Shown here piece by piece: positions 46,251-55,740 of a stretch of DNA of 64,000 nt. The notes below the pieces were generated by a model. That model was not told the origin of the DNA. It saw only the letters and a program-made list of their open reading frames with translations, and did no database searches. This stretch comes from Zobellia russellii. GTDB lineage: Bacteria > Bacteroidota > Bacteroidia > Flavobacteriales > Flavobacteriaceae. The position numbers were made by a program, and so were the translations under genes. Every line of letters starts with the position of its first letter. Position 1 is the first letter of the stretch. The stretch spans positions 62,001-126,000 of the forward strand of contig NZ_JACSOI010000006.1 in assembly GCF_018728565.1 (NCBI RefSeq), given 5' to 3'.

Positions 46251-47126
46251 ATGAAAAAGAAAGATGCTTTCACCGGACAGAAGATGTTAGTGATCCATAA
46301 AAAATCACTAAAAATTTTAAGAAAAAACCAATTTACAAGGGGCTTATATGTGACAGACGTCGGTTATTTCCCTAAGGCACAATTTCACTATCGTGAAAGA
46401 CCTAAAGGATGTTCTGAATATATTCTTATTTTTTGCGCCCAAGGAAAGGGGTGGATAGAAATCGATGGAGACCGGCACACACTCACTCAAAACCAGTTCT
46501 CCGTCATACCTAAAAATTGTCCGCACAAGTACGGTGCCGATTTTAATAACCCTTGGACTATCTATTGGATACACTTTAACGGAGAAAACACGGATCACTT
46601 CATCAACCCCTTTGTGTACCCAAGGACCTTAATTAAATCACCGAATAGTAGACTTGGGGAAAGGGCCCTTCTTTTTGAGGAAATTTATTACACCCTTGAA
46701 GCAGGAAATTCATTGAACAATCTCGAATACAGCAGTGTGCTGCTTATCAACCTTCTCGGTTCGTTCAAATACCATTCGCTTTTTACGCAGACCAAGACAT
46801 CGTTGAACAATGATCCTATTTCCATGGCCATTACCTATATGAAGGAAAACATCCGAAAAAAACTCAGCATTGCAGAAATCGCCTCTTCTTCGGGCCTTTC
46901 CGTTTCACATTTCTGCCTTCTTTTCAAAAAGAAGACTTCCCACACCCCTATTGAGCATTTTACCTACTTAAAAATGCAACGCGCCTGCCACCTTTTAGAT
47001 TTTAGCACCCTACGAATCAATGAAATAGCCATTGACATCGGCTATGACGACCCCTATTATTTTACCCGGGTCTTTAAGCGTGTAATGGGGAAATCACCAT
47101 CTACATATCGTGGAAGCATGAGCTAA
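46251..47126 (+). CDS. AraC-family transcriptional regulator
   Basis: 291 residues. The N-terminal cupin-like sugar-binding domain (about 30-180) has the AraC-type pattern EYILIFCAQGKGWIEIDGD, QFSVIPKNCPHKYGAD, PWTIYWIHFNGEN. The C-terminal double helix-turn-helix covers about 200-288 (LSIAEIASSSGLSVSHFCLLFKKKT, INEIAIDIGYDDPYYFTRVFKR, GKSPSTYR). It is divergently transcribed from the DUF5107/sigma gene group and is the obvious candidate to regulate it in response to a small sugar. A short inverted repeat (TACTA-TAT-TAGTA, 46236-46248) just precedes its start codon and might serve autoregulation. Confidence 0.94.
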   Translation: MKKKDAFTGQKMLVIHKKSLKILRKNQFTRGLYVTDVGYFPKAQFHYRERPKGCSEYILIFCAQGKGWIEIDGDRHTLTQNQFSVIPKNCPHKYGADFNNPWTIYWIHFNGENTDHFINPFVYPRTLIKSPNSRLGERALLFEEIYYTLEAGNSLNNLEYSSVLLINLLGSFKYHSLFTQTKTSLNNDPISMAITYMKENIRKKLSIAEIASSSGLSVSHFCLLFKKKTSHTPIEHFTYLKMQRACHLLDFSTLRINEIAIDIGYDDPYYFTRVFKRVMGKSPSTYRGSMS

Positions 47127-47968
47127 TAAACTAATGTCCATAAAATAAATAAGAAGATTAGTTGTCAGCAACCACATTCTAAAAATTATGAATAGGGGAA
47201 TTTAGAAGTTGTAGGATATAAGATATAGTAAGGCTGAATAATTTGGTTAGTTATCAGTCCTATTGAAATAGAGTTGTTTTGTTAGTTTAAAAAAAGGAGT
47301 GTTTTTGAGTTGCACTCCTTTTTCTTTTATTTTACAAGGAACTAAAATAATATACTCATAATCAGATAACATAAATTTTATATTTTTTAAAATAAATGAA
47401 AGTTCATTTACTATTCTCACAATTCAATTACTAATTTGAAAAAAAATCTATGTACTAGACTCTAAATCGTACAAAATCCAATTAGGAAGTTGAAACATTT
47501 ACTAAATCAAAAATGTTCGAATGGAAAAAATAGCTCGGCACATAAAACAATCATTGAACTCTGATATTCGCATGAACAATGGAAAAGCTAATAATGGCAC
47601 AAATTTTCAAATTAAAACCTTATTAAAAACATCTCGAACTCAATTAATCCATTATAAAGCATTGGTATACAAATGTATAAACCCAAAAATAGCAGAAAAA
47701 CATAAGTATTCAGCCCATTAATTCATTCGATACAAAAAGTAATAAATGACACCATTTAAATAAAAGCACTTTCAACAAAAACGTTGTTTTATAAAATTTA
47801 TAGCTGAGGAATACTCACTTATTAAGTCATTTAGACACCCCTTTGAGTATTTAGATTTTCCCGTACTTATATATAAAATATTTGGGCAGAAAATAACGTT
47901 AATTCAATCCAAAAAATAATTTAATGACTTTTATTCGTTTGTAAAACTTTGGGCAAACTTTATTAAAG
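47127..47968. other. Long AT-rich convergent intergenic region
   Basis: 842 bases between the end of the AraC gene and the end of the FG-GAP lipoprotein gene. It carries the AraC terminator (47291-47323). The remainder is strongly AT-rich. One 66-codon plus-strand frame (47521-47721) has no signal, domain or good context and is not called. No RNA gene was recognised. Confidence 0.6.
47291..47323 (+). terminator. Intrinsic terminator after the AraC gene
   Basis: An 11-pair stem AAAAAGGAGTG/CACTCCTTTTT with an 11-base loop; the plus strand continues into a T-rich tail. It lies about 165 bases downstream of the AraC stop codon. The flanking A-run would also allow weak function in the other direction. 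Confidence 0.8.
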
Positions 47969-50900
47969 TTAATCTAAAAGTTTAAAGATTTGCAAATTAT
48001 CATTGTTTCTAGCTACCGCAACCCTTACTTGCCCCTTGGCCGTATGATATACTTCTATATCTCGAAGCTCTCCTTCACTTCTAAAGCCACTCTCACCTGA
48101 ATATTGAACCTTAAATGTGCCGTCTCCGTTACCTTTTAAATACCAGCCATGGCTAGCGTCATGGCGTCCTAAGCCAGGGTTCACGGTAAACATATTTCCT
48201 CCCAATAAAACATCTAGATTTCCATCTGAATCGAAATCGTGTGAAACCATCCCGTATATAGGTGCAAACTGTGTTTCTTGAGGCAGTTTCTTTACAGTAA
48301 AGGATTTTCCTTCCACATTTTCCAAATAGACACTGTTCATCGTATTTACTGTTTTTTTGACTGCACCCTTTAATTCTGTGGAAGTAAATATTTCCGGAAC
48401 GGTTTTTCCTGAATATTGGGCATATGAGGGAAATCTCTTTTTTAAATGGGGCATTTGACTGGTCAATTCATTTAAAGTCGCAACAGGATACAATTTACTG
48501 TTTTTAGTAATTGCAATTATCGGCTCGGTTTTCCCATTGTTATCAAAGTCCTTGATCAAAAGCGTGAGCGGGTTTTCCACCGATGCCTCCAATTTTGAGT
48601 TTAAACCGTAGTTACCCACTACGAAATCAAGGTCACCGTCTTTGTCAAAATCATCGGCAATAATAGTATTCCAAAGCCCTTTAGTATGTGAAAGGCCATA
48701 CGAATCCGTCGCCAGAACAAGTCCATCACCCCTGTTTTCAAAAACCGTAACGGGCATCCACTCTCCTACAACGATTAAATCCAACTTTCCATTGGCATTG
48801 ACATCTACCCAGACCGCATCGGTTACCATTCCTAGATTATTAAGCCCCTTGGCCTGTGCGGTCGTCACGTCGGTATAATTTCCATTTCCATCATTTTCCA
48901 AAAGATAACTTTTAGGTGACAGACCATAGTTCCAAGGTACGGTTCGTCCTCCTACAAAAAGGTCAAGATCTCCATCATTATCGTAATCTGCCATGGCAAC
49001 GCAGGAATTATTGACATAATTCCCTTCAAAGTCAAAATTGGAATCGGTAAAATTTCCCTGTCCGTCATTGGCATAAATACGGTCTTTTAACCATTCATTT
49101 TTACCCCAATATTCATTACCTCCACTAGCCACATAAAGATCCATATCACCGTCATTGTCAACATCGACAAAGAGCACCTCGGTATCTTCGGCCAGACTAT
49201 CTTTTTCAATTTCAAATTGAGGAGAATATTGCCAACCGCCGTTTTTATCTTGCAAAAAAAGCTTTGTCGGGCTTCTTCGTGCCCCTCCGATGAGCATATC
49301 TTCCAAACCATCGGCATTAACATCAGAAAAAGCGATTTTGGGACCTTCATTTGAAACCGAATGCGGTATAAGAATCTCTCTATTCTTATCGAAGAAAGTA
49401 TTTTCTTGATGTTTAACATTTAAACTTAACGAATCTGCGACTTTTTCGAAAAGGGTCGGCTCTCTGGGCTTTTTTTTATCGCTGTAATAATTGCCGTAAG
49501 CTTTCCCCTTATCTATTTCCAAAATAGAATTGACCTCTACCCCCTTGATGGTTTGATAGAGCCCTCCTGGCCAAACCACCATAACCGAATCAATGATATT
49601 TACCTTTTTGCCCAGCCCAAAAGTTAAAACAGGGTCGACAGACGATTGAAAGCCACGGACCGGTGACTGCTCTTGTACAAATGTACCATTAGCCGTTTTT
49701 ACCAATATTTTTGCTCCTATGCCAAACCTATTTTGTTCTGTTCCCTTCAGTTTAACCTGAAGGTATTTATTCTCATCCTTATTTGAATTATTCCGAAAAA
49801 TTGAAGCAATATCGTTCACGTTGTTAATAACGATATCTAAATCTCCATCTAAATCAAGGTCTCCGTAAGCCGTTCCATTGGAGAACAAGGCTTGATCCAA
49901 CCCCCAAGATATAGTTAGGTCTTCGAAGGTCAAGTCGCCATTGTTCCTAAACATATAATTTCGGATTTTATCCGTAGGCATTTTATCGATCAGGGATAGG
50001 TTGTTCGCGTTTATGCCATTTGCTATCGACCGTTGCACATTTTGATCCGAATAATAATTGATATAGTCCAAATCATTGGGTCGTCTATATATACCGTTGG
50101 TAATAAACAAGTCTTTAAAACCGTCATTGTCGAAATCACTTAGCAAGGGGCCCCAACTCCAATCCGTGGCATCTACTCCGGCAAGAGGCGCAATATCTTC
50201 AAAAGTGCCATTTCCCATATTCATTTGCAGTGTATTTCTCACCACTTGATGTCCATAGCCAAAATTAAGTTTTAGGTTACGTAAATCATAACTATCCTCA
50301 ACTGTGGAACGCTGAAAAATTGCCATATCATCTGGAAGCATATCTAAAGTAATGATATCTGGAGCCCCATCATTATTGATATCGGCAATATCATTCCCCA
50401 TAGAATATCGGCTGGTATGGGCCAATAATTCTTGCCCGGACTCTTCAAACGTGCCGTCGCCATTATTTATATAGAGATAATCATTCTCATGAAAGTCATT
50501 GGAAACATAAATATCAACGAATCCATCATTATTGATATCGGAGGTAGACACCCCCAAGCCATAACCTATGCTACTATTGTTTATTTTCGCGTACTCGGTG
50601 ACATCCTTAAAAATTGGCTTTCCCGACTCAGAATCATTCCGAAGCAGCCTATCACCGGAATGCTTACTGTTATAATTTAAAAGTTTTTCACGGTCACCGT
50701 ATGACCTATCCGTATGTACTGAATGGTTTAACAAAAACAGATCTAAGTCATCATCGTTATCATAATCAAGGAAAGTTGCCTGGGTAGCATATCCTGAAAA
50801 ATCCAAACCGTAAGCCTCCGCTTGTTCTATAAAAGTTCCATTGCCTTGGTTAATGAACAATTGATTCTTTCCCACCTTACCCTGATAGCCCCCTCCCAAA

Positions 50901-51298
50901 TTACATACGTATATATCCAGTAGGCCGTCACCATTCAAATCGACCATGCTACTACCTGTGCTCCAGTGTACAACATCAGGAATACCTGCAGCCTCACTGA
51001 TGTCCTCAAAAATCATCCCGCCTTTGTTCAAATAAAGTTTGTTCGGCCCCTCATTGGACGTGAAGAACAATTCTGGAAACCCGTCCCCATTTATATCCCC
51101 TATAGAAACTCCTCCACCGTTATAATAATAGATATAATTCAGGATGTTAAAATCAACCCCTTCCTTTAGATCATTGCGAAAATCCACGTTACTGATTTCA
51201 GGGTTTACCAAACTGAAAAGCGTACTTTTTTCCTTCTTACAAGAGAGTACCGTGAGAACTAATAATATAAAAACAACCCAATTATTAGACATGTTCAT
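47969..51298 (-). CDS. FG-GAP/VCBS repeat lipoprotein with ASPIC/UnbV domain (second copy)
   Basis: A 1109-residue lipoprotein (TVLSC, Cys20). It is a chain of beta-propeller FG-GAP repeats with calcium loops of the type DxNxDGxxD: IGDINGDGFPELFFTSN, MVDLNGDGLLDIYVCNL, FLDYDNDDDLDLFLLN, VSTSDINNDGFVDIYVSN, LSDFDNDGFKDLFITNG, and more in the second half. Between the two halves is an ASPIC/UnbV module (FGIGAKILVKTANGTFVQEQ, RGFQSSVDPVLTFGLG, VVWPGG). Such CRTAC1-like proteins are surface-exposed and often encoded beside SusCD pairs; binding of glycan or protein is assumed, not shown. Its start overlaps the stop of the upstream paralogue by one base (TAATG). It is the last gene of the region D cluster. 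Confidence 0.88.
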   Translation of the reverse strand: MNMSNNWVVFILLVLTVLSCKKEKSTLFSLVNPEISNVDFRNDLKEGVDFNILNYIYYYNGGGVSIGDINGDGFPELFFTSNEGPNKLYLNKGGMIFEDISEAAGIPDVVHWSTGSSMVDLNGDGLLDIYVCNLGGGYQGKVGKNQLFINQGNGTFIEQAEAYGLDFSGYATQATFLDYDNDDDLDLFLLNHSVHTDRSYGDREKLLNYNSKHSGDRLLRNDSESGKPIFKDVTEYAKINNSSIGYGLGVSTSDINNDGFVDIYVSNDFHENDYLYINNGDGTFEESGQELLAHTSRYSMGNDIADINNDGAPDIITLDMLPDDMAIFQRSTVEDSYDLRNLKLNFGYGHQVVRNTLQMNMGNGTFEDIAPLAGVDATDWSWGPLLSDFDNDGFKDLFITNGIYRRPNDLDYINYYSDQNVQRSIANGINANNLSLIDKMPTDKIRNYMFRNNGDLTFEDLTISWGLDQALFSNGTAYGDLDLDGDLDIVINNVNDIASIFRNNSNKDENKYLQVKLKGTEQNRFGIGAKILVKTANGTFVQEQSPVRGFQSSVDPVLTFGLGKKVNIIDSVMVVWPGGLYQTIKGVEVNSILEIDKGKAYGNYYSDKKKPREPTLFEKVADSLSLNVKHQENTFFDKNREILIPHSVSNEGPKIAFSDVNADGLEDMLIGGARRSPTKLFLQDKNGGWQYSPQFEIEKDSLAEDTEVLFVDVDNDGDMDLYVASGGNEYWGKNEWLKDRIYANDGQGNFTDSNFDFEGNYVNNSCVAMADYDNDGDLDLFVGGRTVPWNYGLSPKSYLLENDGNGNYTDVTTAQAKGLNNLGMVTDAVWVDVNANGKLDLIVVGEWMPVTVFENRGDGLVLATDSYGLSHTKGLWNTIIADDFDKDGDLDFVVGNYGLNSKLEASVENPLTLLIKDFDNNGKTEPIIAITKNSKLYPVATLNELTSQMPHLKKRFPSYAQYSGKTVPEIFTSTELKGAVKKTVNTMNSVYLENVEGKSFTVKKLPQETQFAPIYGMVSHDFDSDGNLDVLLGGNMFTVNPGLGRHDASHGWYLKGNGDGTFKVQYSGESGFRSEGELRDIEVYHTAKGQVRVAVARNNDNLQIFKLLD

Positions 51299-54200
51299 TA
51301 TTCTCTTTTTAATAATTCATAAACTTTTAAAGGTTCATTGTTGAATACTAATACATAATATCTCTTACCATTACGATGTAAAGTATCCATTCCTTGAACA
51401 ACACCTTTGTGAAAAAATCCGCTTTGCGAAGCGTCCAAAGCCTTATAGGTCATATCTCCCTTGCCCAATAGAATTTGACCATAGCTAGCGTCAAATCTTC
51501 CGAATTTTGAAGGAGGTCCAAAGAAATTGCCTCCTAGCATTAGGTCTTTTATGCCATCATTGTTAAAATCCTCGGTATGAACGGTATTAATAGGAGACAC
51601 TTGGGCCTCATAAGGCAACGTACACGGCCTGAATCGCTGTCCTTCATTTACCAAAATGATAGAACTAAAGTTTTTCACTTCTTTACTAATAGAGAATTTC
51701 AACTGTTCTTCTGTGAAAACCTGCTCCATAGTTTGCCCCGCGTAGTCCTCAAACTTTACATATTTTTTTTTCAGTCCAGTAATTTGCTCCGTTAATTCAT
51801 TCTTAAGCGGTAGGGGGTACGATTTTCCGTTTTTGCCGTAACCAATTACTCCTTCCCATGATCCATTTTTATCAAAATCGTTCATATAGAGTTTCAACGG
51901 AGCTTCCTGCGATGCTTTTAAGAAGGAATTTTCACCACGGTTGCCCGCTATCAAATCAATATCACCATCCATATCAATATCATCGGCATGAATGGTATTC
52001 CACCATCCTTCTGTGTTTTCCAAGCCGATCGACTTACTTCTATCCGATAGACTGCCTTCATTATTATTAAATACCTTGATTCCCATCCATTCCCCAACAA
52101 GTATTAAATCGTCATCTCCGTCTCCGTCATAGTCTGACCAAACAGCATCTGTAACCATCCCTACCCTTCCCAGGTTGAAAGAGATTTGACTGGTAGACTC
52201 CGTAAATTTTTCCCCACCCTCATTTATCAGAAGAACACTTCGTGGGGTTTCCCCATATTTTCCTGGAACAACCCGGCTACCAACGAATAGGTCTACATCG
52301 CCATCGCCATCTAAATCAGAAGCCCGTACCACGGACGTTACATTTGGAAATTCGGGCAACAGGCCCTTAGATTTTACAAACTGACCTTTACCGTTATTGA
52401 TGTATAAGCGGTCTATAAGATTTGAAGCATGATAGGGGTATTGATTTCCTCCGCTTCCCACGTATAAATCGAAATCCCCGTCACCGTCAAAATCAAAAAA
52501 TTCGGCAGCAGTATCTTCATACATCTTCTCATTTTCCAACACGTCTCTATTTGAAGAAAAATATCCCCTTTTATTGCTTAAGTACAGTTTAGGAGGAAAA
52601 CCCTTAGCACCTCCTATAAAAAAATCCTTTACCCCATCGTTATTAACATCTGCGCCTGCAAATGCCGGCCCTTCAGTTGAAATCTTATGAGGTATCAAGC
52701 GCTCATAGTAAAAGTCTACAAATTCATCCTCTTGGTGATCGTAACTCGATAATTCTTCTAAACCCACTTCCTTAAACAAAGGTCCTGACAACCGGTTCGC
52801 TTTTATTTTCGGATGGACGACCGCTTCCTTTTTATAATCAACATTCAACACCTGATTGGCTGCAATATCAAAACTCATTTGCCTGGTGGCGTCTGGCCAG
52901 ACGATTTTTAAGGAGTCTATTTTGCTACATTTTCCAAGGCCAAAAATCAATTTGTAATCGGAAGAAGATTGGTAACCTCGGGAAGGCACCAATTCTTGAA
53001 AAAGCACCCGTTCACCAGTGTAGAGTGTTACCTTGGCCCCAATGGCGTACATGTTCGCCCCTTTCATCTTTAGTTTTACCCCTAGGTAATTGTTCACACT
53101 AAGATCAGTGGCATTGTTGCGATAAATTGAAGCCAACATATTCACATTATTCACCACTAGATCAAGGTCTCCATCATTATCAAGGTCACCATAAGCGGAG
53201 CCATTAGAGAAAGTCATATCATTGATTCCGGATTCTTTAGCCCGTTCTTCAAACCGTTTTCCGCCTTGGTTTATATATAAATGGTTAACGAGTTTGGCAC
53301 TTGGCATTTTATCGAGCAAATCGTTGAAATCAATTTTTGATTCAGGCTCCGTTTGGTGATATAAGGCAGATTCTTCATTAGCAAAAAAATCAATAAAATC
53401 CCTATTCGTAATGTCTTTATAAATGCCATTATCGACAAAAATATCTTTTAGACCATCATTGTCAAAGTCCGCTATAAGACCGCCCCAACTCCAATCTGAA
53501 CTCTGTACATTGGCCATCTGGCCCACCTCAGCAAAAACTCTATGGTCTTTATCACCTGCAGCATTGGGAGCAGGAATATTCCAATGAAGCATGTTTCGCA
53601 TATATTGATGGTAATAGCCCTGTTTTATTTTATTTTGATGCACATCATAAGGCTCATACCCTACCAACTTTTTAAATCGTATTTCATCATCGGGCAACAT
53701 ATCCGTCACAAAAACATCAGGGAACCCATCATTATCGATATCGGCCATATCAGCACCCATTGAAAAAGTGCTTATATGCCCCATTCTATCCATTAATTCT
53801 TCACTGAAAGTGCCATCCTTTTGATTTATATAGAGGTAATCTCGTTCAAAAAAATCATTGGAAACATAAATATCCAACCATCCATCCTTATTGATATCTC
53901 CCACAGAAACGCCAAGACCAAACCCTATCTGGCTCCCAAAAATTCCCGCTTCTTCAGTAACATCCCGAAAGACCCCATCATCATTTCTCAACATTTTATC
54001 GCCCCCTAGGGCGTCTCTTTCATTACGAGTATTTTTATACCCATGTTTTATAAAATCTACAATTGGCGTAGAGGAATTATTGAGCAGATATAGATCCAAA
54101 TCCCCATCATTATCATAATCAAAGAAAGCACTATGCGTAGAATACCCTTTATCGTCCACACCATACATATCTGCCGATTCTGTAAAACGAACCTCGTTTA

Positions 54201-54663
54201 TAGACCCCGTAGTTCCATTATTAATAAAAAGTTCGTTTGCTTTATTATCACCTTGTACATCTCCGGAATTACAGACATAGATATCTAAAAAACCGTCATT
54301 GTTCACATCTGCAAAACCAACACCTGTAGACCAGGCTTGTTTTCCGCCAACACCAGCTTGTTCCGTAATATCTTTAAACCTAAAACCGCCTTGGTTCAAA
54401 TAAAGTTTGTTTGAAGTTCGATTCGCAGTAAAATATATATCTGCCAGACCGTCATTATTGATATCTCCAATAGCAACACCTCCTCCATTGTAGTAGTTTC
54501 GATAAGAGAAGATGTCAAATTTACTATCGCGTTGAAGATTGTTCGAAAATTCAATACCCGTATCTTGAGCCGACATTTGGCTAAAAAGAGTTAATTCCCC
54601 ACTAGGCTCGCCGCATGCGAAAAACAACAAGATGAATGCGACACATACGAATGACCTAACCAT
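51298..54663 (-). CDS. FG-GAP/VCBS repeat lipoprotein with ASPIC/UnbV domain (first copy)
   Basis: A 1121-residue lipoprotein (LLFFAC, Cys17). The layout equals that of its downstream neighbour: N-terminal FG-GAP propeller (IGDINNDGLADIYFTAN, FADVNNDGFLDIYVCNSGD, FFDYDNDGDLDLYLLNN, MADIDNDGFPDVFVTDM), a central ASPIC/UnbV module (YAIGAKVTLYTGERVLFQEL, RGYQSSSDYKLIFGLG, IVWPDA), and a second propeller (VNNDGVKDFFIGG, FDFDGDGDFDLYVGSGGNQY, DLDGDGDVDLFVGSR). The many Asp-rich loops predict a heavily calcium-loaded surface protein. The two genes are ancient tandem duplicates: same order of motifs but extensive divergence. It lies 47 bases after the AraC gene. Function unknown; a large surface glycan-binding platform for the locus is a reasonable guess. 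Confidence 0.88.
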   Translation of the reverse strand: MVRSFVCVAFILLFFACGEPSGELTLFSQMSAQDTGIEFSNNLQRDSKFDIFSYRNYYNGGGVAIGDINNDGLADIYFTANRTSNKLYLNQGGFRFKDITEQAGVGGKQAWSTGVGFADVNNDGFLDIYVCNSGDVQGDNKANELFINNGTTGSINEVRFTESADMYGVDDKGYSTHSAFFDYDNDGDLDLYLLNNSSTPIVDFIKHGYKNTRNERDALGGDKMLRNDDGVFRDVTEEAGIFGSQIGFGLGVSVGDINKDGWLDIYVSNDFFERDYLYINQKDGTFSEELMDRMGHISTFSMGADMADIDNDGFPDVFVTDMLPDDEIRFKKLVGYEPYDVHQNKIKQGYYHQYMRNMLHWNIPAPNAAGDKDHRVFAEVGQMANVQSSDWSWGGLIADFDNDGLKDIFVDNGIYKDITNRDFIDFFANEESALYHQTEPESKIDFNDLLDKMPSAKLVNHLYINQGGKRFEERAKESGINDMTFSNGSAYGDLDNDGDLDLVVNNVNMLASIYRNNATDLSVNNYLGVKLKMKGANMYAIGAKVTLYTGERVLFQELVPSRGYQSSSDYKLIFGLGKCSKIDSLKIVWPDATRQMSFDIAANQVLNVDYKKEAVVHPKIKANRLSGPLFKEVGLEELSSYDHQEDEFVDFYYERLIPHKISTEGPAFAGADVNNDGVKDFFIGGAKGFPPKLYLSNKRGYFSSNRDVLENEKMYEDTAAEFFDFDGDGDFDLYVGSGGNQYPYHASNLIDRLYINNGKGQFVKSKGLLPEFPNVTSVVRASDLDGDGDVDLFVGSRVVPGKYGETPRSVLLINEGGEKFTESTSQISFNLGRVGMVTDAVWSDYDGDGDDDLILVGEWMGIKVFNNNEGSLSDRSKSIGLENTEGWWNTIHADDIDMDGDIDLIAGNRGENSFLKASQEAPLKLYMNDFDKNGSWEGVIGYGKNGKSYPLPLKNELTEQITGLKKKYVKFEDYAGQTMEQVFTEEQLKFSISKEVKNFSSIILVNEGQRFRPCTLPYEAQVSPINTVHTEDFNNDGIKDLMLGGNFFGPPSKFGRFDASYGQILLGKGDMTYKALDASQSGFFHKGVVQGMDTLHRNGKRYYVLVFNNEPLKVYELLKRE

Positions 54664-54710
54664 AAACTATTATTAGTGACATTTATAGGAATTATAGCTT
54701 TCAACTACAA

Positions 54711-55727
54711 CTACTTTTTGGCAAGCAGTAAATTTGCCCGATAATCTTTCGGTGAAACGGCGTACTGCTTTCTAAACGTAGTCGCAAAGTATTGGCTACT
54801 CGAAAAACCACAGTCATAACTTATTTCCCCAACCCCCTTATCTTCATCATCGAGCAGCATTTTTGCAGCCGCTTCAAGCCTTATTTTAATGAGATAATTA
54901 ATAGGGGTCAAATTTGAAAGCTGTTTACAATACTTTGTCAGACTAGTTATACCCATACCGCAATGTCCAGCCATTTCATCCAAGGTCCAATGTCTCTCAA
55001 AATCTGTCTGAAGGTGGTCTAAGAATATTTCTACCGTTCGAAGGTTAACGATCAAGGATTCATCCAATTCCACTTGGCCCTTTCTGAACAGATCGAGCAT
55101 TTGCAACAACAACTGGTTTATCAGTATGGTAAGCTTTGAATGTGGAATCTGACCTTCAGTCTTTGATTCTTCTATACATTTTCCGATTTCAGTGAAGCAA
55201 ACATTTAGAACCTCACTTGTTTTCCAGACGGGCATTTCATTTTGCCTAAGAATTTTGGTCAACTCCGACAGGTCTTTTTTAGAGAGCACTATCCAATCTG
55301 GCCAAATCCAGTCTTGGTGAGGCTGCCGAACATCTACATCTATGATCATCCAATACAGTTTACCAACCGTAATATTTGGGTTCCCCACTCGGTGGAGTTG
55401 CCAAGGCCTTGTCACCGTTAGGTTTCCGGGCCTCAATTTGAATGTTTCATTCCCCAACGAAAAATCGAGTCCCCCCGACGATAGAAAGGTAAACTCAATA
55501 CCCTCATTTCTATGCCAACCCAAACCCCAATCTTGATTCTTTTTAGCATCCCAATAGCCCAAGCTATATATACCGGGCAAAACCTCATCGGGAAGCTTGA
55601 GACCGGGGTAATTGCTCCGGCGAAGTCCTTTGACCTCAAGATCTCCCGAATCAGCAGCGGAAATCAACGACTCACATCGGTCAGCCGAATAAATTTCATA
55701 AAAGTTCTTGTTGGGTTGATTATTCAT
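54711..55727 (-). CDS. AraC-family transcriptional regulator
   Basis: 338 residues from the start MNNQPNKNFYEIY; an upstream ATG at 55769 would overlap the preceding gene by 29 bases and adds a basic, unstructured stretch. A cupin-like sensor domain (GWHRNEGIEFTFLSSGGLDFSLG, LRPGNLTVTRPWQLHRVG) is followed by an all-helical linker and a C-terminal AraC helix-turn-helix pair (WTLDEMAGHCGMGITSLTKYCKQ, VGEISYDCGFSSSQYFATTFRK, VSPKDYRANL). Encoded inside the region D cluster, on the same strand and 13 bases after the isomerase-like gene, so it is likely an internal sensor for that pathway's sugar. Confidence 0.93.
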   Translation of the reverse strand: MNNQPNKNFYEIYSADRCESLISAADSGDLEVKGLRRSNYPGLKLPDEVLPGIYSLGYWDAKKNQDWGLGWHRNEGIEFTFLSSGGLDFSLGNETFKLRPGNLTVTRPWQLHRVGNPNITVGKLYWMIIDVDVRQPHQDWIWPDWIVLSKKDLSELTKILRQNEMPVWKTSEVLNVCFTEIGKCIEESKTEGQIPHSKLTILINQLLLQMLDLFRKGQVELDESLIVNLRTVEIFLDHLQTDFERHWTLDEMAGHCGMGITSLTKYCKQLSNLTPINYLIKIRLEAAAKMLLDDEDKGVGEISYDCGFSSSQYFATTFRKQYAVSPKDYRANLLLAKK

Positions 55728-55740
55728 TTTTACATGCCTT

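Noticed and set aside
47521-47721. Plus-strand frame of 66 codons in the AT-rich gap.
   Set aside because: Low-complexity Asn/Lys-rich product, no promoter or conserved motif; expected by chance in AT-rich DNA.
47969-54663. Repeated short motifs that might suggest a CRISPR-like or tandem DNA array.
   Set aside because: They are the degenerate coding of protein FG-GAP calcium loops, with variable spacing and sequence.
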